Translations under genes and position numbers: made by a program
Part shown: positions 36,261-45,970 of the stretch, piece by piece
How the letters are laid out: every line of letters starts with the position of its first letter
Position numbering within the stretch: position 1 is the stretch's first letter
NCBI RefSeq assembly: GCF_041431415.1
Contig: NZ_CP107845.1
Span: forward strand, 4,030,001 to 4,094,000
Length of the DNA: 64,000 nucleotides
Source: Streptomyces sp. NBC_00513
GTDB lineage: Bacteria > Actinomycetota > Actinomycetes > Streptomycetales > Streptomycetaceae
Reading direction: 5' to 3'
Notes under the pieces: generated by a model
The model's input: only the letters and a program-made list of their open reading frames with translations
Database searches by the model: none
What the model was told of the DNA's origin: nothing

Positions 36261-36641
36261 TCAGTTCTTGTCGGGCAGGGCCAGGTTCACGGCCCAGGAG
36301 ACGATGGAGATGATCAGACCACCCACGAGGGCGGTCCAGAAACCGTCGACGTGGAAGCTGAGGTCGAACTGCTTGGCAAGCCAGGAGGTGAGCAGCAACA
36401 TCAAGGCGTTCACGACGAGGGTGAAGAGGCCGAGGGTGAGGACGAACAAGGGGAGCGAGAGCAGCCTCACCACGGGCTTGACGATGAAGTTGACCAGGCC
36501 GAAGACCAGGGCGACCAGGATCAGGGTGAGGGCGCGCCGGCCGGTGCTGCTGCCGTCGTCGAGCGTGATGCCGGCCAGCAACCAGATGGCGACGGCCAGA
36601 GCCGCCGCGTTCGCGAGCGTCTTGATTACGAAATTCGTCAT
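36261..36641 (-). CDS. phage-holin-family (PF04020-type) membrane protein
   Basis: 126 residues, four hydrophobic segments: KTLANAAALAVAIWLLAGI, LTLILVALVFGLVNFIVKPV (with the family's NFIVKPV motif), LPLFVLTLGLFTLVVNALML and GLIISIVSWAVNLAL. The holin name is historical; these are ordinary chromosomal membrane proteins of unknown role. Divergent from the cupin gene. Confidence 0.82.
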   Translation of the reverse strand: MTNFVIKTLANAAALAVAIWLLAGITLDDGSSTGRRALTLILVALVFGLVNFIVKPVVRLLSLPLFVLTLGLFTLVVNALMLLLTSWLAKQFDLSFHVDGFWTALVGGLIISIVSWAVNLALPDKN

Positions 36642-36728
36642 GTGCCCGATCGTTGCAGAGAAGATCCTGGCGGGACATCGGCAGATCAGCGGATCCCGCG
36701 GCACCACGGAGCAAGGGGTAGAGGAACG

Positions 36729-37046
36729 ATGAAGGTCTTCCGGCTGGACGAACTCGAATCGGAGCGGGCCGCCAACGACGGCGCCTACCTCCAGTTCCTG
36801 CGGGAGCGGAACATGTCGGTCGGGTTGTACGCACTCGACGCGGGGCAGAGCGATCCGCAGCAGCCGCACCGGCAGGACGAGGTGTACTACGTGGTGAGCG
36901 GCCGGGCCGCGATCACGGTCGGGGAGGAGACGGAGACGGTGGCCAACGGCAGCGTCGTCTACGTGCCGGCCGGAGTGCCGCACAAGTTCCACCACATCAC
37001 CGAGCCGCTCAAGGTGTTGGTGGTGTTCTCCCCGCCGGAGGGCTGA
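36729..37046 (+). CDS. cupin domain protein
   Basis: 105 residues, one beta-barrel cupin. The metal-site pattern is QPHRQDEVYYVVSG (motif 1) and VPAGVPHKFHH (motif 2). Probably a small metal-binding enzyme or sensor; no substrate is evident. GAGGAACG before ATG 36729. A hairpin follows. Confidence 0.88.
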   Translation: MKVFRLDELESERAANDGAYLQFLRERNMSVGLYALDAGQSDPQQPHRQDEVYYVVSGRAAITVGEETETVANGSVVYVPAGVPHKFHHITEPLKVLVVFSPPEG

Positions 37047-37061
37047 AGGCCGAGGGTCGGG

Positions 37062-37092
37062 CCCCTGATCCCCCTAGGGGTCGGATCAGGGG
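37062..37092 (+). terminator. terminator downstream of the cupin gene
   Basis: 10-bp perfect stem CCCCTGATCC/GGATCAGGGG (37062-37071 with 37083-37092); an inner CCCTAGGGG can fold further. Confidence 0.75.
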
Positions 37093-37179
37093 GTTCCGAG
37101 GGCTCGCGGGACCCCGTTCGAAGCCGTGGCCTCCTAGCATCGAGAGCAGGAAGTCACGGACGAGGAAGAGGTAGGGGAC

Positions 37180-37407
37180 ATGGACGGGATCCGAGCGATG
37201 TTCGAGGGCATGCCGTGGTGGGTCAAGTGGATCGCCGTTCCACTGCTGGCTCTGGTCGTCTTCGGCGGTGTGATCACCGCCGTCCTCGGCACGCTGATCG
37301 CGCTCGTCTTCAAGCTGCTGCTCTTCGTCGCCCTGGTCGGCGGCCTGATCTTCGTGGTCAAGAAGTTCTCCGGCGCGGGTTCGAAGTCCTCCTCCCGCGA
37401 CTGGTAG
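37180..37407 (+). CDS. DUF5326 family small membrane protein
   Basis: 75 residues: a short amphipathic start containing PWWVKWIAVP, two or three closely packed hydrophobic stretches, and a Lys/Ser-rich tail ending in RDW. This layout is characteristic of the streptomycete DUF5326 family; function unknown. It lies 255 bp before ssgR on the same strand. Confidence 0.82.
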   Translation: MDGIRAMFEGMPWWVKWIAVPLLALVVFGGVITAVLGTLIALVFKLLLFVALVGGLIFVVKKFSGAGSKSSSRDW

Positions 37408-37601
37408 GACAACCCGCCCCACCGTCACCGGGATTGAGCCAGCAGGGGGAACGTGACGCGTGAAACCGTCCATACCCCAGGAATCGGCGGATAGAGTGGC
37501 AATCTGTGCCGTTCCCGGGGCACCGATAAAGCCGGTACTGCCGCTCTGACCCGCGGCTACGACGCATAGCCGACACGTGTGACCCCCAGGATCACGGCAT
37601 G

Positions 37602-37620
37602 TGCGGGGGTGGCCCCCGCA
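37602..37620 (+). promoter_or_regulatory. leader hairpin upstream of ssgR
   Basis: 8-bp perfect stem TGCGGGGG/CCCCCGCA with loop TGG, 43 bp before the ssgR start. It could be a terminator of upstream transcripts or an attenuator of ssgR. Confidence 0.45.
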
Positions 37621-37662
37621 GAGTGGGCCCCTCAAGGCCCGCGCCATGCCTGGGGGTGAGCT

Positions 37663-38433
37663 TTGTCTTCGGTTCACAATTCCGCTGTACCGACTCTGAT
37701 CGGCTCGGTGCAGCGGGCGCTGAGACTGCTCGAAGCCGTGGCCTCCCACAGCGGGGGAGCGCCGGCGAAACAACTGGCGCGCGAGGCCGGGCTCCCGCTT
37801 CCCACCGCGTATCACCTGCTGCGCACCCTGACCCACGAGGGCTATTTGCGCCGGGAGGGCGGAGTCTTCGTGCTCGGTGCTGCCGCGGGACGGCTCGCCG
37901 TTGGGGGACTTCAGCAGAAACGTCGCAGCATGATCCTCGATTCGCTCGCCCACTTCCGCGACGCCGTGGGGGCTCCCGTCTACTTCGCGGTTTTCCGCGA
38001 GGGTGAGATCGAGGTCGTGGGTGTCTCGGACACCCAGTCCAGCCCGGCATGCGAGGAGTGGGCGGACTTCCGTGAGACCGGCCACGCCCACGCCATCGGT
38101 CAGTGTCTGTTGGGCCAACTCGACGACAAGACGCGCAAGGACTACTACGAGCGGCACCCGGTCGAGGCCATCACCCCCTACACGGTGCGGGACATGCGCT
38201 CCCTGGAGCAGCGCATCGAATCCCAGGGGCGGATGCAGCCCGTCGTCGAGCGGCAGGAGTACTCCCTGGGTACGGTGTGCGCGGCCATCCCGATCACCGC
38301 GGGAGACACTGCCGCGACCATGGCCATTTCTCTCCCCCTGCACCAAGAAGGTGAGTTGCTCAATGTAGTCAATCGACTACGGAGTGAAGTAGGCGCGCTG
38401 TTGAGCACCCTGTCCTTCTCTATCAGTATCTGA
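37663..38433 (+). CDS. ssgR: IclR-family activator of ssgA
   Basis: 256 residues. IclR winged helix at about 12-75 (GSVQRALRLLEAVASHSGGAPAKQL... PTAYHLLRTLTHEGYLRR) and an IclR effector domain to the end. In S. coelicolor SsgR activates the adjacent ssgA and thus sporulation-specific septation. The start is TTG 37663, 3 nt after GGGGGTGAG; a rare start codon that may keep synthesis low. ssgA follows after 96 bp. No TTA codon. Confidence 0.93.
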   Translation: MSSVHNSAVPTLIGSVQRALRLLEAVASHSGGAPAKQLAREAGLPLPTAYHLLRTLTHEGYLRREGGVFVLGAAAGRLAVGGLQQKRRSMILDSLAHFRDAVGAPVYFAVFREGEIEVVGVSDTQSSPACEEWADFRETGHAHAIGQCLLGQLDDKTRKDYYERHPVEAITPYTVRDMRSLEQRIESQGRMQPVVERQEYSLGTVCAAIPITAGDTAATMAISLPLHQEGELLNVVNRLRSEVGALLSTLSFSISI

Positions 38434-38469
38434 AAACTCACTCCTTGTGATCTGCAAGCACTTCCACCA

Positions 38470-38482
38470 CTCTTGTCAAGAG
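38470..38482. promoter_or_regulatory. candidate SsgR operator upstream of ssgA
   Basis: Perfect inverted repeat CTCTTG-T-CAAGAG, 48-60 bp before the ssgA start and inside the 96-bp ssgR-ssgA gap. Assignment to SsgR is inference. Confidence 0.4.
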
Positions 38483-38529
38483 GCCTAGAGGGACCATTCC
38501 TGGCCACTTCCACGACAGCGGGGTAGGCA

Positions 38530-38979
38530 ATGCGCGAGTCCGTACAGGCAGAGGTCATGATGAACTTCCTCGTCTCCGAGGAGCTTTCGTTCCGGATTCC
38601 GGTGGAACTCCGCTACGACGCTCACGACCCCTACGCGGTGCGCCTGACCTTCCACCTCCCCGGAGACGCGCCTGTGACCTGGGCATTCGGCCGAGAACTG
38701 CTCCTCGACGGCATCAACAAGTCCTGTGGGGAAGGTGATGTGCACATCGCCCCCACCGACCCGGAAGAGCTCTCGGATGTGCACATCCGTCTGCAGGTCG
38801 GAGGAGACAGGGCGCTGTTCCGTGCCGGCGCGGCGCCGCTCGTCGCGTTCCTCGACCGGACCGACCGTCTTGTTCCGCTCGGTCAGGAGCGCACTCTGAG
38901 TGACTTCGAGGGGAACCTCGACGAGGCGCTCGGCAAGATCCTGGACGAATCCCAGCAGAACGAGCGGAACGCGGGCTGA
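38530..38979 (+). CDS. ssgA: sporulation and cell-division protein SsgA
   Basis: 149 residues, founder of the SsgA-like protein family restricted to morphologically complex actinomycetes. It marks sites of septation and branching, working with SsgB to place FtsZ during sporulation. Diagnostic text: FLVSEELSFRIPVELRYD, LTFHLPGDAPVTWAFGRELL, and DGINKSCGEGDVHI. ATG 38530 gives MRESVQAEVMMN, as remembered for S. coelicolor SsgA; the internal Met-Met near residues 10-11 is a possible alternative start. Directly downstream of its activator ssgR. Confidence 0.96.
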   Translation: MRESVQAEVMMNFLVSEELSFRIPVELRYDAHDPYAVRLTFHLPGDAPVTWAFGRELLLDGINKSCGEGDVHIAPTDPEELSDVHIRLQVGGDRALFRAGAAPLVAFLDRTDRLVPLGQERTLSDFEGNLDEALGKILDESQQNERNAG

Positions 38980-39041
38980 GCCACTGCCCCGTTCGTCGCG
39001 CTCACCATCCGCCGTTGTCCCTGTCCGGTCCCACCCGAAGT

Positions 39042-40433
39042 TCAGCGCTTGCGCCGCCGGCCCCGGCCACCGCGTACCGGCCCCGCGGCCGTCGTGGTGT
39101 CCGGAGCGCCCGGGCGGTCGGCGGAGACCACCAACGCGGCCAGTGCCGTGGTGACCGGTACCGAGGCCACGAGCCCGATCGATCCCACGAGGGTCCGTAC
39201 GATCTCCTCCGCGACCAGTTCGCTGTTGGCGACCGAGCCCACGCTGCTGTTCGCGATCGAGAACAGCAGGAGCAGGGGCAGCGCGGCGCCCGCGTACGCC
39301 AGCACCAGCGTGTTGACCACGGACGCGATGTGGTCGCGGCCGATCCGGATCCCGGCCCGGTACAGGGCGCGCGGGCCCATCTTCGGATCGGCCTGGTGAA
39401 GTTCCCACACGGCCGAGGTCTGGGTGACCGTCACGTCGTCGAGCACGCCCAGGGAACCGATGATCACGCCTGCGAGCAACAGGCCGCTCATGTCGATCTC
39501 CGGGTAAAGACCGTGGATCAGGCCGGTGTTGTCGTCGGTGTTCCCGCTGAGGAACGCCCAGCCGATGAACCAGGATCCCAACAGGCCGATCAGCAGCAGT
39601 GAGACGAGCGTGCCGAGCACGGCGACAGAGGTGCGCGCGGTCAGCCCGTGGCACATGTAGAGGGCGATCAGCATGATCGCGCTGGCCCCGATGACCGCGA
39701 CGAGCAGCGGGTTGGACCCCTGGAGGATCGCCGGGAGGATGAAGAGGGTCAGGACGGTGAAGCTGACCGCGAGCGCGATCAGGGCGAACAGCCCGCGCAT
39801 TCGCCCGACGATGACGACCGCGACGGCGAAGATCCCGGCGAGCAGCGCCATCGGGAACTTCCGATTGACGTCGATCACGGAGTACTGGAGGTCCCTGGGT
39901 GCGTCCGGGGCGTACGCGACCACCACTTCCTGATCCTTCGCCAACTGGCGCGGAGCGCCGGGCTGGACGATCTCGAAGAAGGTCCGGCCCTTGTCGGTGC
40001 CGCTGGTGACCTCGATGGTGGCCTTCTTGCACTCGCCGGTCTGCGCGGCCTGGGCCTCACGGCCCTCGGGGGTCGAGGTGTCGCCCGTGGGGGGTACCTG
40101 CGAGGCGTTCACCGACTTGCAGTCGACTTGGACCAGGGTGACGACCTTCCCCTGCTGGGTCTGGCGGTCGAACCCGACTCCGGTGCGCTCGTGGGCGGGG
40201 GCGCCCCCCGGCCAGAGGACCACCATGCCGATGAAGACCGCCGTGGCGAAGGGGATCAGTACGGCCGCGATGACCTTGCGCAGGTGCTTGGAAACGGGAG
40301 CAGCCGGGCCGTGGCTGTGGCTGTGGGAATGTCCGTGGGAGGGGCTTGGCACATGGTCGAGCGGGGCGTGTTCGTGGCCGGCGTGACCGGTGTGCTCTGT
40401 GGGCTCGGTGGGGGGCTGCGGCGAGGTCGTCAC
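39042..40433 (-). CDS. YibE/F-like membrane protein with His-rich N-terminus
   Basis: About 463 residues. The cytosolic N-terminus holds a metal-binding-like run (TEHTGHAGHEHAPLDH, then SHGHSHSHSHG). One membrane helix, an extracytoplasmic domain with two cysteines (VDCKSV and GECKKA) and about seven more helices follow, the last containing the YibE/F core (LPAILQGSNPLLVAVIGAS; SLGVLDDVTVTQTSAVWEL). Transport of an unknown solute or metal is plausible but unproven. GTG 40433 was chosen; GTG 40466 would add 11 residues. Confidence 0.8.
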   Translation of the reverse strand: MTTSPQPPTEPTEHTGHAGHEHAPLDHVPSPSHGHSHSHSHGPAAPVSKHLRKVIAAVLIPFATAVFIGMVVLWPGGAPAHERTGVGFDRQTQQGKVVTLVQVDCKSVNASQVPPTGDTSTPEGREAQAAQTGECKKATIEVTSGTDKGRTFFEIVQPGAPRQLAKDQEVVVAYAPDAPRDLQYSVIDVNRKFPMALLAGIFAVAVVIVGRMRGLFALIALAVSFTVLTLFILPAILQGSNPLLVAVIGASAIMLIALYMCHGLTARTSVAVLGTLVSLLLIGLLGSWFIGWAFLSGNTDDNTGLIHGLYPEIDMSGLLLAGVIIGSLGVLDDVTVTQTSAVWELHQADPKMGPRALYRAGIRIGRDHIASVVNTLVLAYAGAALPLLLLFSIANSSVGSVANSELVAEEIVRTLVGSIGLVASVPVTTALAALVVSADRPGAPDTTTAAGPVRGGRGRRRKR

Positions 40434-40512
40434 CGGCCGATCATCGCAAGAGATGAGGGGGCCCACTGTTCAGCACGCCACAGATGACGCTAGCGTGGGG
40501 GCACCTTTGCAC

Positions 40513-42435
<1,923 letters not shown>

Positions 42436-42448
42436 CGCAGGGCGCGGT

Positions 42449-42488
42449 GCCGCCGTTGTCCGGACCGGGGGGATCGGACAGCGGCGGC
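42449..42488 (+). terminator. terminator downstream of thiC
   Basis: 14-bp stem with one G-U pair (42449-42462 with 42475-42488) and a 12-nt loop, 14 bp after the stop. Confidence 0.85.
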
Positions 42489-42498
42489 GCCTTCGTCT

Positions 42499-42578
42499 GT
42501 CGGTGGTGACGTTCGCCCGTTGGTGGTGACGTTCTTCCGCCGGTGGTGCCATTCGCCCGTCGGTGGTGCCATTCGCGC
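42499..42578. repeat. four-copy 20-bp tandem repeat
   Basis: Units begin at 42499, 42519, 42539 and 42559. Each has the form G[T/C][C/T]GGTGGTG[A/C]C[G/A]TTC, then a variable C-rich end. They fill the gap between the thiC terminator and the aldo/keto reductase gene, ending 50 bp before its start. Confidence 0.8.
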
Positions 42579-42627
42579 GTCGAATCCCTTGCGTTCGAGT
42601 GTGCTTCACCTCCTAGAGTCCACCGCC

Positions 42628-43683
42628 ATGACCATGCGATACAGGAATCTGGGCGGGACCGGCATCGAGGTGAGTGCGCACTGCCTCGGCACGATGATGT
42701 TCGGGGCCGTGGGGAACCCGGATCACGAGGAGTGCGTACGGATCATCCACGCCGCGCTCGACCGGGGGATCAACTTCGTCGACACCGCGGACATGTACTC
42801 CGCGGGCGAGTCGGAGGTGATCGTCGGCAAGGCGCTCAAGGGGCGTCGTGACGACGTCGTGCTCGCCACGAAGGTGCACTTCCAGATGGGCGAGGGACGC
42901 AACCGCAGCGGGAACTCGCGGCGGTGGATCGTCCGAGCCGTGGAGGACAGCCTCCGGAGGCTCGGCACCGACTGGATCGACCTCTACCAGGTGCACCGGC
43001 CCGACCACGGCACCGACGTCGAGGAGACCCTGGCCGTACTCGGTGACCTGGTGCGAGCCGGCAAGATCAGGGCCTTCGGGTGCTCCACCTTCCCGGCCGA
43101 GGAACTCGTCGAGGCGTACCACGTCTCGGAGCGCCGAGCGCTGCCCCGGTTCCGCACGGAACAGCCCCCGTACTCGATCCTCGCGCGGGGCATCGAGGCC
43201 GACGTGCTCCCCGTGGCCCGGCGCCACGGGATGGGCGTCCTGACCTGGAGCCCGCTCGCGTCCGGTTTCCTGAGCGGCAGGTACCGGCTCGGTGGGCCGG
43301 TCGACCTGACAGCGGGGCGGGCGGCGCTGACGCCCGCCCGGTTCGATCCGGCGATTCCCGGCAACGTCGCGAAGCTGGAAGCCGTGGAACGGCTCGTCGA
43401 GTTGGCCGACGAGATCGGCTGCTCACTCCCGGAACTCGCCGTGGCGTTCCCGGTGGCGCACCCGGCCGTCACCTCGGTGATCATCGGACCCCGCACCATG
43501 GAGCAGATGGAGTCGCTGGTCGACGGAGCGGGCCTGGTCCTCGACGACGCGGCGCTCGACCGGATCGACGAGATCGTTCCGCCGGGCCACAACCTCTACC
43601 AGCCCGACGGCGTCTGGCGCCCGCCGGCGCTGACGGAGGTCGCGCAGCGGCGGCGGACGCTCGCGGACCGCTCGGCGGGTTAG
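42628..43683 (+). CDS. aldo/keto reductase
   Basis: 351 residues, (beta/alpha)8 NADPH-dependent reductase. Catalytic tetrad pieces: Asp/Tyr in FVDTADMYSAGESE, Lys in VVLATKVHF, His in YQVHRPDHGTDVEE. Cofactor loop LTWSPLASGFLSGRY and VIIGPRTMEQMESLVD. Substrate unknown. ATG 42628 fits the family N-terminus (MRYRNLGGTGIEVSAHCLGT). Its stop overlaps the convergent glycosyltransferase stop. Confidence 0.9.
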   Translation: MTMRYRNLGGTGIEVSAHCLGTMMFGAVGNPDHEECVRIIHAALDRGINFVDTADMYSAGESEVIVGKALKGRRDDVVLATKVHFQMGEGRNRSGNSRRWIVRAVEDSLRRLGTDWIDLYQVHRPDHGTDVEETLAVLGDLVRAGKIRAFGCSTFPAEELVEAYHVSERRALPRFRTEQPPYSILARGIEADVLPVARRHGMGVLTWSPLASGFLSGRYRLGGPVDLTAGRAALTPARFDPAIPGNVAKLEAVERLVELADEIGCSLPELAVAFPVAHPAVTSVIIGPRTMEQMESLVDGAGLVLDDAALDRIDEIVPPGHNLYQPDGVWRPPALTEVAQRRRTLADRSAG

Positions 43684-44873
43684 ACCTCGAAGTCGTGCGA
43701 TGTTTCACGTGAAACAGACCCGGATGTTTCACGTGAAACAGGCAGGCCTGTTTCACGTGAAACAGGCATCACGGAGCGGATAGGGGTACGGGAGACGGCG
43801 AACCGGCGGTTGACCTCGGTCTGCCGTCGGTAGGTCTCCGGCAGATCGGACATGGCGAGCAGCCGGTCGCAGGCGAGGAGGGAGCCGGCCACGTCCCCCA
43901 CCCAGTACGAGGTGATCGAGTGCTCGAAGAGCAGGCCCCACCGGTACACCCAGGGCTGTACGAACAGCAGGTCGTCCGGAGCCCGCCGATCGAGGACGGC
44001 CCCGGTGATGGAGTGTGCCCCGTGGTGGCGGCCTTGGAGGCGCAGCCTGGAGGCGAGTTCGTAGCAGGCTTCCAGTCGCTCCGGCCGGGACTCCCAGGCC
44101 CGTGAGAGTGCGTCCATGGCGGCGGGCCAGTCTGCGGTGTCGCCGGAGTCGCCGCGCAGGATGCCGGCTTGGAGCAGTGCGCAGTAGACCTCCTCGGCCC
44201 ACCCGCCCATGGCCGCGCGTCGCTCGTAGAGTCGGATCGCCGCCGCGGTGTCGCCCATGTCGCGAAGTGTCTGGGCGAGGTAGAAGACGGTCCGGGTGTT
44301 GGAGGGGTCTCGCTGGAACTCGGCTCCCAGCAGGCGGACGTCCCGTTCGAACTTGTCCTGCCGGGAGCCGCCGTCGGCGTGGTCCTCGATGACGAGGGCG
44401 TCGAGGTTCTCCTGGAGGCCGGGGCGTCTGTCGTTCTCGTCGCGCCGATCGCAGGTGAGGTACTCGTGGGTGACGCCCTCGTACCGCCAGGGGAGGTCGC
44501 CGCGGACCAGGCGTTTGACGCGGTACTCGGTCGATCCCCGATGGCGGAGCATGTACGAGTCAGCCGTGAGCGGCGGCAGGGGGCCGTCGGGGCGCAGGAC
44601 GTGATCCGCGTCGAGGAGGAGCAGGTAGTCGGCCCGGCCGAGGGCGTGGCCGATGTTGAGACTCCGGTTGTGCCCGAAGTCGACCCACGGCTCCTCGCGC
44701 AGCTCCCCGGGGATCCCGTGCAAGGCCGTGTGGATCATCTGCCGGGTGGCGTCCGTGGAACCCGTGTCGGAGATGACCCAGGTGTCGATGAGATGTCGCA
44801 CGGAGTCGAGGCAGCGCTCGATGACTACGGCCTCGTTCTTTACGATCATGCAGAGGCAAATGGTCGGGTTCAC
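43680..44873 (-). CDS. family 2-like glycosyltransferase with parS-encoded C-terminus
   Basis: 397 residues. N-terminal GT-A domain: PTICLCMIVKNEAVVIERCL, WVISDTGSTDATRQM, and LLLLDADHVLRP (DxD-like). A TPR-like helical region follows (from about 190: TVFYLAQTLRDMGDTAAAIR). The last 27 residues contain VSRET three times because three parS sites are read in frame just before the stop. Acceptor unknown. GTG 44873 was chosen since VNPTICLCMIV starts the fold; the frame remains open upstream. Confidence 0.82.
   Translation of the reverse strand: MNPTICLCMIVKNEAVVIERCLDSVRHLIDTWVISDTGSTDATRQMIHTALHGIPGELREEPWVDFGHNRSLNIGHALGRADYLLLLDADHVLRPDGPLPPLTADSYMLRHRGSTEYRVKRLVRGDLPWRYEGVTHEYLTCDRRDENDRRPGLQENLDALVIEDHADGGSRQDKFERDVRLLGAEFQRDPSNTRTVFYLAQTLRDMGDTAAAIRLYERRAAMGGWAEEVYCALLQAGILRGDSGDTADWPAAMDALSRAWESRPERLEACYELASRLRLQGRHHGAHSITGAVLDRRAPDDLLFVQPWVYRWGLLFEHSITSYWVGDVAGSLLACDRLLAMSDLPETYRRQTEVNRRFAVSRTPIRSVMPVSRETGLPVSRETSGSVSRETSHDFEV
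43702..43715. other. parS
   Basis: Perfect site in the glycosyltransferase C-terminal codons, read as VSRET. Confidence 0.95.
43726..43739. other. parS
   Basis: Second site in the same coding tail, 24 bp on, same frame. Confidence 0.95.
43750..43763. other. parS
   Basis: Third site in the coding tail, again 24 bp on; forms a 22-bp palindrome with its flanks (43746-43767). Confidence 0.95.
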
Positions 44874-45009
44874 GGCCGCTGACCCTAGGGACGGGCTCGC
44901 GGAGCCGCGGGACGGCACGCCGGTGCGCGGCTCGGGTGGACCCCGAGGCGCCGCCAAGTGGCCGTGCTCGATGGGCCGTTCCGCCCAAGGTGGACAGCCT
45001 CCGATCAGG

Positions 45010-45822
45010 TCACTCCGATTCGGGCTCCGGGCCTCCGAAGTCCGGGCTGGTGAAGTCCGGCGGCGAGTAGCCGGGTCGGGTGGTCCCACCGGAGGTTCCG
45101 GGACTCGTGAAGTCCGGTGCGGTGTAACCCAGGTTGGGCATTCGGCTGGACGGGAGTCGTCGTACGGGCGAGCCCGGGCGCGTGCTCGGATCGGCCAGGG
45201 CGTCCCGCAGGAACGGCATGATGCCCCGTTCCAGCAGGGCGTTGCGCCAGGCTTCCCGTGCGCGCGAGAGCTCGTCGGGTATCACCACGGTCTCCTCGGC
45301 CGCCACCTCGGTTGAGCTGTTGCGGACAGCGGTCACCAACAGCCCGATCACCGCGAACAGCAGTGCGGCCACGGTGAGGGCGCCGAAGAGCCAACCCGCC
45401 GTCAGCATCGTTTTGGCGAAAGCTGGTTCGGGGTCGAGCATCTTGAGGCTGTAACCCACGAGCAGGAAGATCAGCATGGCGGTGCCCGCCAGGACCGGCG
45501 CCAGTACGGCCACGATGGCGCTCACTCCGGCGCCGTCGTCCTGGCCGTCGTCCTGGTGCTCTCCGGCCCTTCCCGAGGCCGTCAGGGCCTCGTCGCGCAG
45601 GTCCTCGCGGACCTTCACGAAGTGGTTGTACTCGGCGGCGGCCGCCGCCGTCAGGATCGCGCTGGCGCCCATGGCCATGGTGCGCAACTGTTCGGCGTTC
45701 AGTCGTTCGCCCAGGGCGGCGAGTTCGGGCCGTTCGTTCGCTGTGCGCAGCGCCTCGTCGAGGAGCCGATCGAACTCCGGTCGGTCTTCGGTGAGCAGGT
45801 GCGGAGCGCTGGTCATGTGCAT
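45010..45822 (-). CDS. membrane protein with two helices and a Pro-rich tail
   Basis: 270 residues. A soluble helical N-terminal third, then two membrane segments (IVAVLAPVLAGTAMLIFLLVGYSL and AGWLFGALTVAALLFAVIGLLVTAV), a helical stretch (ELSRAREAWRNALLERGIMPFL) and a repetitive C-terminal tail (PDFTSPGTSGGTTRPGYSPPDFTSP). Family not recognised. ATG 45822 (GGAG upstream) or 45816. It lies 148 bp after the metallophosphoesterase gene on the same strand. Confidence 0.72.
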   Translation of the reverse strand: MHMTSAPHLLTEDRPEFDRLLDEALRTANERPELAALGERLNAEQLRTMAMGASAILTAAAAAEYNHFVKVREDLRDEALTASGRAGEHQDDGQDDGAGVSAIVAVLAPVLAGTAMLIFLLVGYSLKMLDPEPAFAKTMLTAGWLFGALTVAALLFAVIGLLVTAVRNSSTEVAAEETVVIPDELSRAREAWRNALLERGIMPFLRDALADPSTRPGSPVRRLPSSRMPNLGYTAPDFTSPGTSGGTTRPGYSPPDFTSPDFGGPEPESE

Positions 45823-45970
45823 CCCCCGATGCTCCGTACAAGCCGGTATGCCCGCGTAGACCCGGGCGCCGGCACAAACGGAGGAGAGCCTGCTACGGAT
45901 AGAGCGATGGTAGAGCGACCATGCCACGCCGTGACAGGGGCTTTCCGGAAATACCCCGCTCAGCGAACGG

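Noticed and set aside
36261-36641. Phage remnant because of the holin-family name
   Set aside because: PF04020-type proteins are ordinary chromosomal membrane proteins and no other phage gene is nearby.
42499-42578. Possible CRISPR array
   Set aside because: Repeats are directly abutting with no unique spacers, and there are no cas genes.
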